64,000 nucleotides of DNA. Origin: an uncultured bacterium (lineage in GTDB: Bacteria > Bacillota > Clostridia > Oscillospirales > Oscillospiraceae). Below are positions 34,524-43,288 of the stretch, piece by piece. The stretch is from the NCBI GenBank assembly GCA_947364395.1, contig CANASS010000005.1, forward strand, positions 6,146-70,145, written 5' to 3'. The first letter of the stretch is position 1. Every line of letters starts with the position of its first letter. Below the pieces are notes generated by a model. That model was not told the origin of the DNA. It saw only the letters and a program-made list of their open reading frames with translations, and did not search any database. The translations under genes were made by a program, and so were the position numbers.

Positions 34524-36908
34524 ATGCGAAAACTGGCCTGGTTCGCGGCGGGCTTCGGGGCCGCCTGCCTGTGGGCCTGCTATTTTGCGGCCGGCGCGGC
34601 CGCCCTTCTGGTTTCCGCCGCCCTGCCGGCCTTGGCGCTGGCGGTCTGGCTGACCGTCCGGCCCAGGGAAAACGAACACCCCATCCTCCTGCGCAAGCCA
34701 AAGGACAGGGGGCCGCTGTCCCGGTATGCCCGCTATCAGCTGTCCCGGCGGGCCCTGGCCCTCAGCCTGGGGGCGTTGGCCGCCCTGGGGTGGTCCGCCG
34801 CCTATTCTGCCCTGTTCCGGGCCCCGGCGGAGGAATGGGTGGGGGACGCGGTCCCCATATCCGGCCAGGTGTGCTCCTATCCCAGCCCCACCTCCATCGG
34901 CGGGTACTCGGCGGCCCTCCACCTGGACGGCGGCCTCTTTGCCCCCGATGTCCTGGCCTACGGCCCCGAGGACTGGGGGACGCTGAAGCCCGGGGACCGG
35001 GTCTCCTGCACCGCCCGGGTCAAGCCCTCCGCCCACGCCTACGGCGACGAGACCACCTATTACACCGCCAAGGGCGTGTACCTGCTGGCCTACTGCGATC
35101 AGGGGGCGGAAATTGAAATTGAGAGGGCGGACCGGGTTCCCCTCCGGCACTGGCCCGCCCTGTGCGCCCGCAGGCTCCGGGAGGGCATTGCCGCCGCTTT
35201 TGACGAAACCGCCGCCCCCATTGCCGCCGCCGTCGCCCTGGGGGACAAGACCGGGCTGGACGAGACCTTGTACTCCGCCTTCAACCGGGCGGGGCTGATG
35301 CACGCCGCAGTGGTGTCCGGGTTTCACATCAGCTTTCTGGTCCAGATGGCGCTGGTCCTGTGGGGACGGCGGCGCAGGGCCGTCCTGGCCATCGTGCCCG
35401 CCCTGGTGTTCTACGCCCTCATGGCCGGGGCCACCCCGTCGGCCTTCCGGGCGGTAATCATGCAGTGCGCCCTGCTGGCCGCGCCCCTGGCCCAGCGGGA
35501 GGCGGACCCGCCCAACGCCCTGGGAGCGGCCCTGCTGGTCCTGCTGGTCCAGAACCCCTTCGCCGCGGCCAGCGTGGGGCTTCAGCTGTCCTTTGCCTCG
35601 GTGGCGGGCATCCTGCTGGCGTCGGAACCCCTGTTCCTGCGGATGTACCGCCCGCTCAGGAAAAAGCGTCCGCCCAGGGAACGCAGGCTGGCAATGGCCC
35701 TGTGGAGGGCGGGCCGGGCAGCCCTGGCCGGTGCGGCCGCCTCCCTGGGGGCCATGCTGTTCACCGCCCCGCTCATCGCGCTGTATTTCGGGCAGATTCC
35801 GATTTTGTCTCCCCTGTCCAGCGTGCTGGCCCTGTGGGCCCTGTCCCTGCTGATGGTGTGCGCCCTGGCGCTGGGGACGCTGGCGGTGTTCCTTCCCGGT
35901 CCCGCCGCGCTGCTGGGGACCGCTGCCGGAGTCCTGGGGCACTACGCCCGCTGGGTCGCCCTGCTGCTGGGGAAATTCCCCTTTGCCTCCCTCAGCGCGG
36001 ACAGCACATACTGCCTCATCTGGCTGGGCGGGGTGTACCTGGTGCTGCTGGCGGCGTTTTTGGGCAGGGACCGGCCCGGACGGCCTTTGGCCTCCGTGGG
36101 GGCGCTGGCGCTGCTGCTGTGCGCCGCCGTGGGCCTGGGCCGGATGGAGGTGGAGACCGCCGATCTGACCATCACAGCCCTGGATGTGGGCCAGGGCTCG
36201 TCCACCGCCCTGCTGTCCGGCGGGAAAGCGGCCCTGGTGGACTGCGGCGGGGATGGATTCCGCAGCGCCGGAGACACTGCCGCCGACTACTTCGCCGCCA
36301 TAGGCCGCACCCGGCTGGACATGCTGGCCCTCACCCACTTTGACTCCGACCACGTCAACGGGGCGGAGCAGCTCTTCTACCGCATGAAGGTGGACCGGGT
36401 GGCCATTCCCGCCGGAGAGACCGGTCAGGCGGGCGCGGTCCGGGTCATGGAGCTGGCGGAGCGGGAGGGCGCAGAGGTTATCCTGGTGGACCAGGTCAGG
36501 CACATCCCCCTGGGCGAAGCTCAGCTGACCCTGTTTCCGCCCCTGGGAGGCGGCTCCTCCAACGAGTCCGGTCTGTTTGCCCTGTGCTCCTACGGGGAGT
36601 TTGACGCGCTCATCACCGGGGACGCCGACGCCTTTGTGGAAAAAATGCTGGTGAAATACTATCCCATCCCCGACATTGAGGTGCTGGTGGCGGGCCACCA
36701 CGGCTCCAAGCGCTCCAGCTGTACGGAATTTCTCACCGCCGCCGCCCCGGAAATCGTGCTGATCTCTGCCGGACCAAACAACTCCTACGGGCACCCCGCC
36801 CAGGAGACCCTGGATAGGCTGGCGGCGCTGGGCGCGCGGGTCCGCCGCACCGATCAGGAGGGAAAGCTCACCGTGGCCCTGCGGGACGGGGCCGTGGGAA
36901 TCTATTGA
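34524..36908 (+). CDS. comEC: DNA-uptake channel protein ComEC/Rec2
   Basis: The 794-residue membrane protein has N-terminal hydrophobic segments and an OB-like extracellular part. The competence domain (~230-500) carries ALGDKTGLDETLYSAFNRAGLMHAAVVSG, and the C-terminal metallo-beta-lactamase domain (~545-794) carries TALDVGQGSS, LTHFDSDHVNG (His at ~605) and AGHHGSKRSS. ComEC passes single-stranded DNA across the membrane during transformation; the lactamase domain probably degrades the other strand. ATG 34524 is chosen for the GGAAGGGGG site rather than the start at 34464, which overlaps the promoter. No other competence gene is in view. Confidence 0.93.
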   Translation: MRKLAWFAAGFGAACLWACYFAAGAAALLVSAALPALALAVWLTVRPRENEHPILLRKPKDRGPLSRYARYQLSRRALALSLGALAALGWSAAYSALFRAPAEEWVGDAVPISGQVCSYPSPTSIGGYSAALHLDGGLFAPDVLAYGPEDWGTLKPGDRVSCTARVKPSAHAYGDETTYYTAKGVYLLAYCDQGAEIEIERADRVPLRHWPALCARRLREGIAAAFDETAAPIAAAVALGDKTGLDETLYSAFNRAGLMHAAVVSGFHISFLVQMALVLWGRRRRAVLAIVPALVFYALMAGATPSAFRAVIMQCALLAAPLAQREADPPNALGAALLVLLVQNPFAAASVGLQLSFASVAGILLASEPLFLRMYRPLRKKRPPRERRLAMALWRAGRAALAGAAASLGAMLFTAPLIALYFGQIPILSPLSSVLALWALSLLMVCALALGTLAVFLPGPAALLGTAAGVLGHYARWVALLLGKFPFASLSADSTYCLIWLGGVYLVLLAAFLGRDRPGRPLASVGALALLLCAAVGLGRMEVETADLTITALDVGQGSSTALLSGGKAALVDCGGDGFRSAGDTAADYFAAIGRTRLDMLALTHFDSDHVNGAEQLFYRMKVDRVAIPAGETGQAGAVRVMELAEREGAEVILVDQVRHIPLGEAQLTLFPPLGGGSSNESGLFALCSYGEFDALITGDADAFVEKMLVKYYPIPDIEVLVAGHHGSKRSSCTEFLTAAAPEIVLISAGPNNSYGHPAQETLDRLAALGARVRRTDQEGKLTVALRDGAVGIY

Positions 36909-36929
36909 ATGAGGAAAGGGGGCCGCGCC

Positions 36930-37997
36930 ATGCCGCCCAAGAAAAAAGCGGACAACTCCGCCATGCAGGAGCTGAAGCGGGACCTGAAGGCGGGTACGCC
37001 CAAGCGGGCGTACCTGTTCTATGGAGAGGAGGCCTTTTTGCGGGATTACTACCTGGACCGGCTGAAGGAGGCCGTCCTGCCCGCAGGGCTGGAGGACTTC
37101 AACCTCCACACCGCCCGGGGGAAAGAGTGCTCCATTGACTGGATCGAGCAGGCGGTGGACTGCCTGCCCATGATGAGCCAGCGCACCCTGGTTGCGGTCA
37201 CCGACTTCGACCTGTTCTCCCAGGGAGACAAGGGCCGGGACCGGCTGATGGCCCTGCTGTCCGCCCTGCCGGACTACTGCACCCTGGTGTTTGTGTACGA
37301 CCTGATCTCCCCCAGGCTGGACGGGCGGTCCAAGCTGCTGGCCCTGCTGAAGAAGCTGGGGGGCGTGGTGAACTTTCAGCGCCAGGATGAGGAACAGCTC
37401 ACGGGTTGGATCTGCCGCCAGTTCAAAAAGGCGGGCAAGTCCATCGACACCCGGGACGCGGGCTATCTGGTGTTCCTGTGCGGGGACCTGATGCACGATC
37501 TGGCCTCGGAGATTGGAAAGATCGCCGCCTACTGCCCCCACGACAGGGTGACCCGGGAGGATATCGACGCTTTGGCGGTGCCCAAGGTGAACGCGGTGGT
37601 GTTCAGGATGACCGACGCCCTGGCCGCCAAGGATTTCGACAAGGCCGCCTCGGTGCTGGCCGACCTGCTCCACAACCGGGAATCCCCGGTGATGATCCTG
37701 TCGGTAATGGGGAAATACTTCCGCCAGCTGTACACCGCCCGGCTGTGCCTGGACGGGGGAAAGGGCAAGGCGGAGTTTATGGACATGTGGCGCATGGGCG
37801 GGGGGTATTTCATGGACCAGCAGGCCCAGCGGCTGCTGGACGGAGCCCGGCGGTTCTCTCCGGCTTGGTGCCGGTACGCCGTGCGCCGGTGCGCCGAGTC
37901 GGACGCCGCAGTGAAATCCGCCCCCAGGGGCCAGGAGGGCGAGGTGCTCACCGCCCTGCTGGCGGAGCTGGCCTCCGGCAGGAGAGTGGCGGTATGA
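36930..37997 (+). CDS. holA: DNA polymerase III delta subunit (clamp loader)
   Basis: The 355-residue protein shows AYLFYGEEAFLRDYYLDRLK, LVFVYDLISPRLDGRSKL and GDLMHDLASEIGKIAAYCP, typical of HolA. Delta opens the sliding clamp in the clamp loader. ATG 36930 is used because GAGGAAAGGGGG sits before it. It follows comEC by 21 bases, a common comEC-holA order in Firmicutes, and overlaps the next gene by 4 bases. Confidence 0.92.
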   Translation: MPPKKKADNSAMQELKRDLKAGTPKRAYLFYGEEAFLRDYYLDRLKEAVLPAGLEDFNLHTARGKECSIDWIEQAVDCLPMMSQRTLVAVTDFDLFSQGDKGRDRLMALLSALPDYCTLVFVYDLISPRLDGRSKLLALLKKLGGVVNFQRQDEEQLTGWICRQFKKAGKSIDTRDAGYLVFLCGDLMHDLASEIGKIAAYCPHDRVTREDIDALAVPKVNAVVFRMTDALAAKDFDKAASVLADLLHNRESPVMILSVMGKYFRQLYTARLCLDGGKGKAEFMDMWRMGGGYFMDQQAQRLLDGARRFSPAWCRYAVRRCAESDAAVKSAPRGQEGEVLTALLAELASGRRVAV

Positions 37998-38590
37998 GCG
38001 CCCCGCTGCGCATCCAGGAGGCCATTGTGGTGGAGGGCCGCTACGACAAGTCCGCCCTGGCCGGAGTGGCGGACACCTTGATTCTGGAGACGGCGGGCTT
38101 CGGTGTGTTCAAGGACGGCGAGCGGCTGGCTTTCCTGCGCAGGCTGGCGGCAAAGCGGGGGCTCATTGTACTCACCGACTCCGACGGGGCGGGGTTCGTC
38201 ATCCGAAACTATTTGAAAGGGGCCATCCCCAGGGAACAGGTCAAGCACGCCTACATCCCGGATGTGTACGGCAAGGAGCGGCGCAAGCGGGCTCCCGGTA
38301 GGGAGGGCAAGCTGGGGGTGGAGGGCATGTCCCCCCAGGTGCTGCGGCAGGCCCTCCTCCGGGCCGGGGCCACGGTGCTGGACGGGGACGCCCCGGACCG
38401 CCCTCAAGGGGACCTGACCCCGGCGGATCTTTTCGCTCTGGGGCTGTCCGGCACGCCGGACGCGGCGGTGCGGCGGGCCGAACTGCTGAAACGGCTGGAC
38501 CTGCCCGAGCACATGAGCGCCAAGGCCCTGCTGGCGGCGCTGAACGCGCTGTATACGCCGTCGGAACTGGACGACCTACTTTTTCTTTGA
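37994..38590 (+). CDS. rnmV: Ribonuclease M5-like Toprim protein
   Basis: The 198-residue protein opens IQEAIVVEGRYDKSALAGVAD with the Toprim glutamate, followed by LIVLTDSDGAGFVIRNYLKG (DxD) and VKHAYIPDVYGKERRK, typical of RnmV. RNase M5 matures 5S rRNA in Gram-positive bacteria. The C-terminal half matches the DUF4093 extension. The ATG overlaps the holA stop. Its own stop codon sits in the palindrome-tail repeat. Confidence 0.88.
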   Translation: MSAPLRIQEAIVVEGRYDKSALAGVADTLILETAGFGVFKDGERLAFLRRLAAKRGLIVLTDSDGAGFVIRNYLKGAIPREQVKHAYIPDVYGKERRKRAPGREGKLGVEGMSPQVLRQALLRAGATVLDGDAPDRPQGDLTPADLFALGLSGTPDAAVRRAELLKRLDLPEHMSAKALLAALNALYTPSELDDLLFL

Positions 38591-38632
38591 AAAGAAAAAG
38601 TAGGCAAAAAGAAACTTTTAGACCGTTACGGA
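38575..38632 (+). repeat. Palindrome-tail repeat at the end of rnmV
   Basis: The palindrome 38575-38604 (13-bp A/T-rich stem around the rnmV stop) is followed by GCAAAAAGAAACTTTTAGACC and GTTACGG. The stem lacks a following T-run on the plus strand. Confidence 0.75.
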
Positions 38633-38704
38633 AACGGTTTGGACAATAAAGCATCCGCTCGACAACGCAACCGGCAAATATTTTGGAAAATTAAAAAATT
38701 TTAA

Positions 38705-38743
38705 AAGGCCGTGGGGGGAACGTTCCAGTCTCCCCACGGCCTT
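38705..38743 (-). terminator. Terminator of the minus-strand PMT-rpiB-peptidase run
   Basis: A 12-bp stem (38705-38716 with 38732-38743) is followed on the minus strand by a T/A-rich tract (TTTTAAAATTTTTTAATTTT). Confidence 0.65.
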
Positions 38744-38770
38744 AAATATGCGGAATGAAAATAGATAGGC

Positions 38771-38823
38771 GGCTAAAAGTTTCTTTTTTCGCTTCCTTTT
38801 TTCTTCTCAAAGAAAAAAGGAAG
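38771..38823 (-). repeat. Palindrome-tail repeat after the metallopeptidase gene
   Basis: The palindrome 38792-38823 is followed on the minus strand by CGAAAAAAGAAACTTTTAGCC, mirroring the copy after rnmV on the other strand. Confidence 0.7.
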
Positions 38824-38828
38824 GCTCT

Positions 38829-39305
38829 TTACTCCAAGTTTTTCAAGCCATCATACAGCTCGTCAAAGGATTTCATCCCGGCGCACCGCCCAAAGGACAG
38901 TTCCCTGTCCTCCCCGAACTCCAGCAGGAAGCACTTGGCCAGTTCCTCCACCGTCGCCTCCAGCGACTCGAAAAACTGCCGGTAGGCGAAGCGACGAGCC
39001 GGAGCGCCCTCCTCAAAATTGCTGATGATGAGGGACTCCGTCACCTGGTCCAGAGGGTACAGCTTCAGGTGCATCAGCTCGTGGACGATGTCCTCTTCCA
39101 GGTTCTCCTGCCTGGGGTTGGCGGCGTTGAGCAGCAAAATCGCCTTGCGGTCGGTGCAGTCGATTTTGAAATCCCCGGTCTTGGTCCACGCGGGGTCCTC
39201 CACCCACTCCAGCTTCACGTCCCATCCGGGGGTGAGCCGGAGTTTTTTTGTCCAATAATCAAACCGTTCCTGGACCTTCTCCCGGTCCACAGCGGGAGCG
39301 CTCAT
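38829..39305 (-). CDS. Small HExxH putative metallopeptidase
   Basis: The 158-residue soluble protein has HELMH at 75-79 with Glu residues at 116-121 that could supply a third ligand, a minimal zincin pattern. No signal peptide is present. The N terminus has YWTKKLRLTPGWDVKLEWV, seen in small peptidase-like proteins of phage and Clostridia. The ATG overlaps the rpiB stop by 4 bases, so the two are cotranslated. The substrate is unknown. Confidence 0.75.
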   Translation of the reverse strand: MSAPAVDREKVQERFDYWTKKLRLTPGWDVKLEWVEDPAWTKTGDFKIDCTDRKAILLLNAANPRQENLEEDIVHELMHLKLYPLDQVTESLIISNFEEGAPARRFAYRQFFESLEATVEELAKCFLLEFGEDRELSFGRCAGMKSFDELYDGLKNLE

Positions 39306-39739
39306 TGCTCCGCCTCCATCATCTTGTCGATGCGGCGCTGGTGGCGGCCTCCCTCAAAATCCGTGGACAGGAACACATCCAAAATCCGCTCCGCCAGATT
39401 GCCCCCGGTGACTCCCGCCCCCATGGCCAGCACGTTGGCGTCGTTGTGGCGGCGGGTCATCTCGGCGGACAGGGTCTCGTGGCACAGGGCGCACCGAACC
39501 CCTTTTACCTTATTGGCCGCCATGGACATTCCGATGCCGGTGGTGCACAGCACCACGCCCCGCTCACAGCTCCCGTCCGCCACCAGCTTTGCGGCGGCAA
39601 TGCCGAAATCCGGGTAGTCGCAGCTGTCCGTGCTGTGGGTTCCGCAGTCGGCGACCTGGTGTCCCTGTTCAATCAAATGGGCCTTCAGCCGTTCCTTCAG
39701 GTCAAAGGCCCCGTGGTCGCAGGCAATGGAAATTTTCAT
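39302..39739 (-). CDS. rpiB: Ribose-5-phosphate isomerase B
   Basis: The 145-residue protein starts MKISIACDHGAFDLKERLK and has CGTHSTDSCDYPDF, GVVLCTTGIGMSMAANK and RRHNDANVLAMGAG, the RpiB/LacAB signature. It interconverts ribose 5-phosphate and ribulose 5-phosphate. ATG 39739 has AGGAGACG upstream; the frame's upstream extension does not look like protein. It sits 19 bases after the PHP gene. Confidence 0.93.
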   Translation of the reverse strand: MKISIACDHGAFDLKERLKAHLIEQGHQVADCGTHSTDSCDYPDFGIAAAKLVADGSCERGVVLCTTGIGMSMAANKVKGVRCALCHETLSAEMTRRHNDANVLAMGAGVTGGNLAERILDVFLSTDFEGGRHQRRIDKMMEAEQ

Positions 39740-39758
39740 CGCGTCAACGTCTCCTCTG

Positions 39759-40574
39759 TCAAAGTTTGTGGAGCACCGGCTTCCGGCGCTCATAGGTGGT
39801 CACATGGCGGAACCCCGCCGCCTTCAGCATGTCCAGGGCCGCCGGGATGCCCTTGGCCACGTCCTCGGGCCGGTGCGCGTCCGCCCCCACGGTGACCAGA
39901 CTGCCCCCGCACTCCCTGAACCAGGCCAGCAGGGGGGGCCAGGAATCCAGGTCGTTCCCCCGGCACACGTTCACCTCCATGGCGTGGTCCGTTTTGGCCA
40001 CCTCTGTAAAAATGGCCCGCACCCGGTCCTCGTAATCGGCAATGGACAGCTCCACCCCGTCCCGATGGATATACCGCAGGGGGTAGACGATGTGGGCCAG
40101 ACTGTCGTAGCAGTCGGGACACTGGGTCACCAGAGTCCAGGTGTGGTCCAGGGTGGATTCCACCGCCCGGCGGCTCAGCGCCAGATCGTCCCGGTAGTTG
40201 GAGAAGGCAAGGTCCCGGCCCCCCTCCATGCCGATCCAGTTGTGAATGGAGCCCAGCACAAAGTCCAGCTCTTCCCCGCCCTGGGCCAGGATGTCCCGGG
40301 CCACGGCGGGGTCATAGGGGGCGGAGCCCAGCTCAAGGCCCAGCCGGAGAATCAGCTGGCCTTCCATCTGGGCCTTGACGGCGTGGTACTGGGCTTTGGC
40401 GGCGGGCCACTGGAAGGAGGTCACCGGCAGTCCGTCCAGCCCCAGCAGGTCACAGTGGTCGGTGACGCAGAACTCCTGGAGCCCGGCGGCGACGGCGGCG
40501 CGGGCGTTGTCCAGCAGCTCCGCTTCACTGTCCGGCGAGAGCTTGGTATGGCTGTGGATATCGCACAAATACAT
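39759..40574 (-). CDS. PHP-domain phosphoesterase (histidinol-phosphatase type)
   Basis: The 271-residue protein begins MYLCDIHSHTKLSPDSEA (H7xH9 metal motif) and has FCVTDHCD, LGLELGS, VLGSIHNW, MEVNVCRG and GADAHRPEDV, which together form the trinuclear metal site of PHP phosphatases. It probably acts as a histidinol-phosphatase or similar phosphoesterase; no his genes are nearby, so the substrate is open. ATG 40574 has GAGGTG upstream. Confidence 0.88.
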   Translation of the reverse strand: MYLCDIHSHTKLSPDSEAELLDNARAAVAAGLQEFCVTDHCDLLGLDGLPVTSFQWPAAKAQYHAVKAQMEGQLILRLGLELGSAPYDPAVARDILAQGGEELDFVLGSIHNWIGMEGGRDLAFSNYRDDLALSRRAVESTLDHTWTLVTQCPDCYDSLAHIVYPLRYIHRDGVELSIADYEDRVRAIFTEVAKTDHAMEVNVCRGNDLDSWPPLLAWFRECGGSLVTVGADAHRPEDVAKGIPAALDMLKAAGFRHVTTYERRKPVLHKL

Positions 40575-40612
40575 TTTTAAGTCACCTCGTAAAAACGCCA
40601 TTTGGACTTGCA

Positions 40613-40679
40613 GACGCAGCGAAATGAGCGAGCTTGCGGCAAGGCCGGAAGCGGGGGATATGGAGCTTGCGCCTACAAG
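40613..40679. repeat. REP-like dispersed repeat, copy 1
   Basis: About 67 bases containing GCGAAATGAGCGAGCTT, GGAAGCG(A/G)GGGATATGGAG and TGCGCC. The same unit is found inverted at 63647-63712. Here it reaches the last codons of the PMT gene and fills its gap to the PHP gene. Confidence 0.75.
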
Positions 40680-42976
40680 GGCCAGCTTGGGAACCAACGC
40701 AGGAAATAGGTGCTGTACCATGTGGGCACATACAGCCCGATGAGCTCCGGGTAGAACAGGGCGTACAGCGCGGCGGCGTACCCGGTGAAGCCGTACACCA
40801 CCAGCCGGCACCCCCGGCGCTTGCGCTCCATGATGCCGTCCATCAGGTAGGCGATGGCGAAGCACAAGAACAGCACTGTGGGGAAATAGTGATAGGCGAA
40901 CAGGATGCGCCCGATGGGAAGCCAGGGCACGAATTGCGACAAAATGGCGATGAGGATAAACAGCCCCCTGCCGCACTTGCGGCGCACGGTCTGGATGGCC
41001 ACGGCGAAGAAGGACAGCAGCCCCAGCCAGGACACCAGGGGGTTGTTGAAAGAGGCAAACAGGCTCTTGACCCCCGCCACGTCCAGGTCCCGGTAATACA
41101 AGATGGGACGGCCATCGAAAATCCACTGATACCAGTAGGACTCATAGGGGTGGGGGGTGTGGACTCCCTGGTGGTAGGTCAGCATGAAATGCTGGTTTTG
41201 CAGCATGATGTCCATGGGATTGGCGGTGTTTCTCAGCACGTCAAAGAAGCTCTGAGGGTTTCCGTCCGCCCCCGGCTGGGCCGCCGCGGCCAGATGCTGG
41301 GGCAGCTGGGTGAAGGGCCAGGAAAGGCACTGCTGAACCATGCCCCAGAATCCCGCCGTATTCCCCCGGGCTGCGGCGTAGGGAAAGTAGGATATGGTGT
41401 AAATACAGACGGGAATTAACACGAAAAATAATACGGACAGCAGAGTGATTCCCACCACGTGGACAGTGAAGGAGGGCACCTGCGGCCGCTCCCAAGGGGG
41501 CGCGGTCTCCAGGAACATGGCCTGGGCCACGTCCTCCCGGACCTCCGGGGGCGCGGCCTGAAGCCGGGCCTGGTTTTCCGCCTCCCTCCAGTCCCCCGCC
41601 TTGAAGATCATGCCCAGCAGCCACAGCAGGGCCAGCCCCGCCCCGGCGTACACCACCGTCCATTTAGAGGCGCAGCCAACGCCCCAGAACAGGCCGCTCA
41701 AAAACAGGGGCAGAATGTAGTGGCGCAGCTTCCGCCCCGCCGGAACCGCCAGCCAGCGATACATGAAGTAGTAGGACACCAGAATGAAGAACACGCCGTA
41801 GGTGTCGATGGTGGCGATGCGGGTTTGGACCAGGTGCATAAAGTCAAAGGTGAACAGCGCCGTGCCGCACAGGGCCACCGGGGTCTTGCCGAACAGGTTT
41901 TTCAGGAAGAGGTACAGCACCGGCACCATCAGCACCCCGAACAGGGTCCCCATAAACCGCCAGCCAAAGGGTACCATGCCGAAGATCATGATGCCGACGG
42001 ACAAGATCAGCTTGCCCAGGGGCGGGTGGGATACCTCGTAGGGATAGATGTTGTTCAGATGCTCCAGCGCCGTGCGGGGGTGGTAGATCTCGTCAAAATA
42101 GGAGGAATTCATATAGGTGGATTTGGCGGACCACAGCTCTGATTCGTCAAACAGTGGAGCGCCACTTTCATCCACGTGGTCTGGGACGCGCACGGGATAG
42201 GGCTCGTCCCCGGTTTTGCCCGATTCGTCCACTGTGATATAGTCCCCGCCCCAAAAAGCCAGCTCCGCCAGCCACAGCCCCTCCTCCCGGGGGGCGCTGG
42301 AGGCGGTGAGGCGGAACCGGGAGGCCCGGATGACTCCCACCGGCTCCTTGTCCTGATTTTGGTTCTCCGCGCTGATGGAAAGACCTTCCTGGTCCACCTG
42401 GTTCAGGTCCAGCACCTTCCATTTGAACAGGGAGTTGTAGGGCTGGTCCAGTTTGACGCTCTGCCAGCCGTCCTCATCCGTGTACCACTCCAGCTCGTAA
42501 TACCCGGTGCCCAGGGAGGTGAAGTAGGACACCTTGTCCACTGTCACCGGCTGATCGTAGGAAAATTCACAGCTGTCCCCCTGATGGAGCTTGGCAGGGT
42601 TCTGGGGTACGGCGAAATCCCCCAGCCGGAAAAAGGCCGTGGCGGCGTATACCGCCGTCAGCAGCAGGACCGGCAGGATGTCGCCGCGCTCCATGGGGTG
42701 GCATGGCAGGGTCAGGGTCAGCCGGGTGCGCTTGGCCCGCTCCTCCGCCATGGCGATCCACTCCAGGCTGTGGGGCCGGGGGCGCAGGCACAGCCAATAA
42801 TAGATGAAAAAGGCGATACACACCGCCAGGGCCGGGATGCACCAGGCAAAGGCGGGGGACAGGTTGGTAAAAAACCAGGATATGCCGCTTGCCGCCGCCT
42901 CCCAAACCCCTTGCAGGGTGAGCGGGGCGCTCTCCTCCGGCCCGGGAGAGGCAGTCAAGGCTGAAACGTTGCTCAT
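40673..42976 (-). CDS. PMT-type (GT39-like) membrane mannosyltransferase
   Basis: The 767-residue multi-pass protein has a first loop motif DEIYHPRTALEHL and YPYEVSHPPLGKLILSVGI, matching protein O-mannosyltransferases with an acidic pair in the first extracytoplasmic loop. About 10-12 hydrophobic segments follow. An N-terminal insert (~125-290) looks beta-rich and could be a carbohydrate-binding fold. PMT enzymes move mannose from polyprenyl phosphate to proteins or glycans outside the membrane. The SLH proteins in this window are plausible targets but this is not shown. AGGAGG precedes the ATG. Confidence 0.85.
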   Translation of the reverse strand: MSNVSALTASPGPEESAPLTLQGVWEAAASGISWFFTNLSPAFAWCIPALAVCIAFFIYYWLCLRPRPHSLEWIAMAEERAKRTRLTLTLPCHPMERGDILPVLLLTAVYAATAFFRLGDFAVPQNPAKLHQGDSCEFSYDQPVTVDKVSYFTSLGTGYYELEWYTDEDGWQSVKLDQPYNSLFKWKVLDLNQVDQEGLSISAENQNQDKEPVGVIRASRFRLTASSAPREEGLWLAELAFWGGDYITVDESGKTGDEPYPVRVPDHVDESGAPLFDESELWSAKSTYMNSSYFDEIYHPRTALEHLNNIYPYEVSHPPLGKLILSVGIMIFGMVPFGWRFMGTLFGVLMVPVLYLFLKNLFGKTPVALCGTALFTFDFMHLVQTRIATIDTYGVFFILVSYYFMYRWLAVPAGRKLRHYILPLFLSGLFWGVGCASKWTVVYAGAGLALLWLLGMIFKAGDWREAENQARLQAAPPEVREDVAQAMFLETAPPWERPQVPSFTVHVVGITLLSVLFFVLIPVCIYTISYFPYAAARGNTAGFWGMVQQCLSWPFTQLPQHLAAAAQPGADGNPQSFFDVLRNTANPMDIMLQNQHFMLTYHQGVHTPHPYESYWYQWIFDGRPILYYRDLDVAGVKSLFASFNNPLVSWLGLLSFFAVAIQTVRRKCGRGLFILIAILSQFVPWLPIGRILFAYHYFPTVLFLCFAIAYLMDGIMERKRRGCRLVVYGFTGYAAALYALFYPELIGLYVPTWYSTYFLRWFPSWPL

Positions 42977-43206
42977 TGGGACCTCCTATCGTCAGGCGCC
43001 GCGCGCCGCGAACTCTGTACGGGTAAAAACGCAGATACATTGATATGATACTACGAATGGTTGGGAAAAGAAAGTCCTTTTTTCACTTTTGCACGGAAAT
43101 GGGCAAGGTTGGCAAGCAGTCTCAGGGGCCGTGTGCGAAATCTGGGCGCTTTTTTGGCATTGATCCCGCCTTTGCTCAGATTCACATTTAATTTACAACT
43201 GGACTA

Positions 43207-43235
43207 TTGACATTTTGAGGGGGTGGTGGTAGATT
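43207..43235 (+). promoter_or_regulatory. Promoter of the heat-shock operon
   Basis: A perfect TTGACA (43207-43212) and TAGATT (43230-43235) are separated by 17 bases. The CIRCE operator begins 5 bases downstream, over the expected start site. The 43000-43200 stretch upstream shows no gene. Confidence 0.7.
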
Positions 43236-43239
43236 ATCT

Positions 43240-43266
43240 TTAGCACTCATGGATGATGAGTGCTAA
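43240..43266 (+). promoter_or_regulatory. CIRCE operator for HrcA
   Basis: A perfect TTAGCACTC-N9-GAGTGCTAA, identical to the consensus, sits immediately before hrcA. HrcA bound here represses the operon until heat or misfolded protein occupies GroEL. Confidence 0.97.
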
Positions 43267-43288
43267 ACCCTGGAGAGGAGGCGGTCCC

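Noticed and set aside
34386..37673. A 1095-codon minus-strand frame across comEC and holA
   Set aside because: Shadow frame; both plus-strand genes have full family motifs.
43253..43288. ATG at 43253 as the hrcA start
   Set aside because: It is inside the CIRCE operator near the transcription start, and the conserved protein begins at TTG 43289 behind GGAGAGGAGG.
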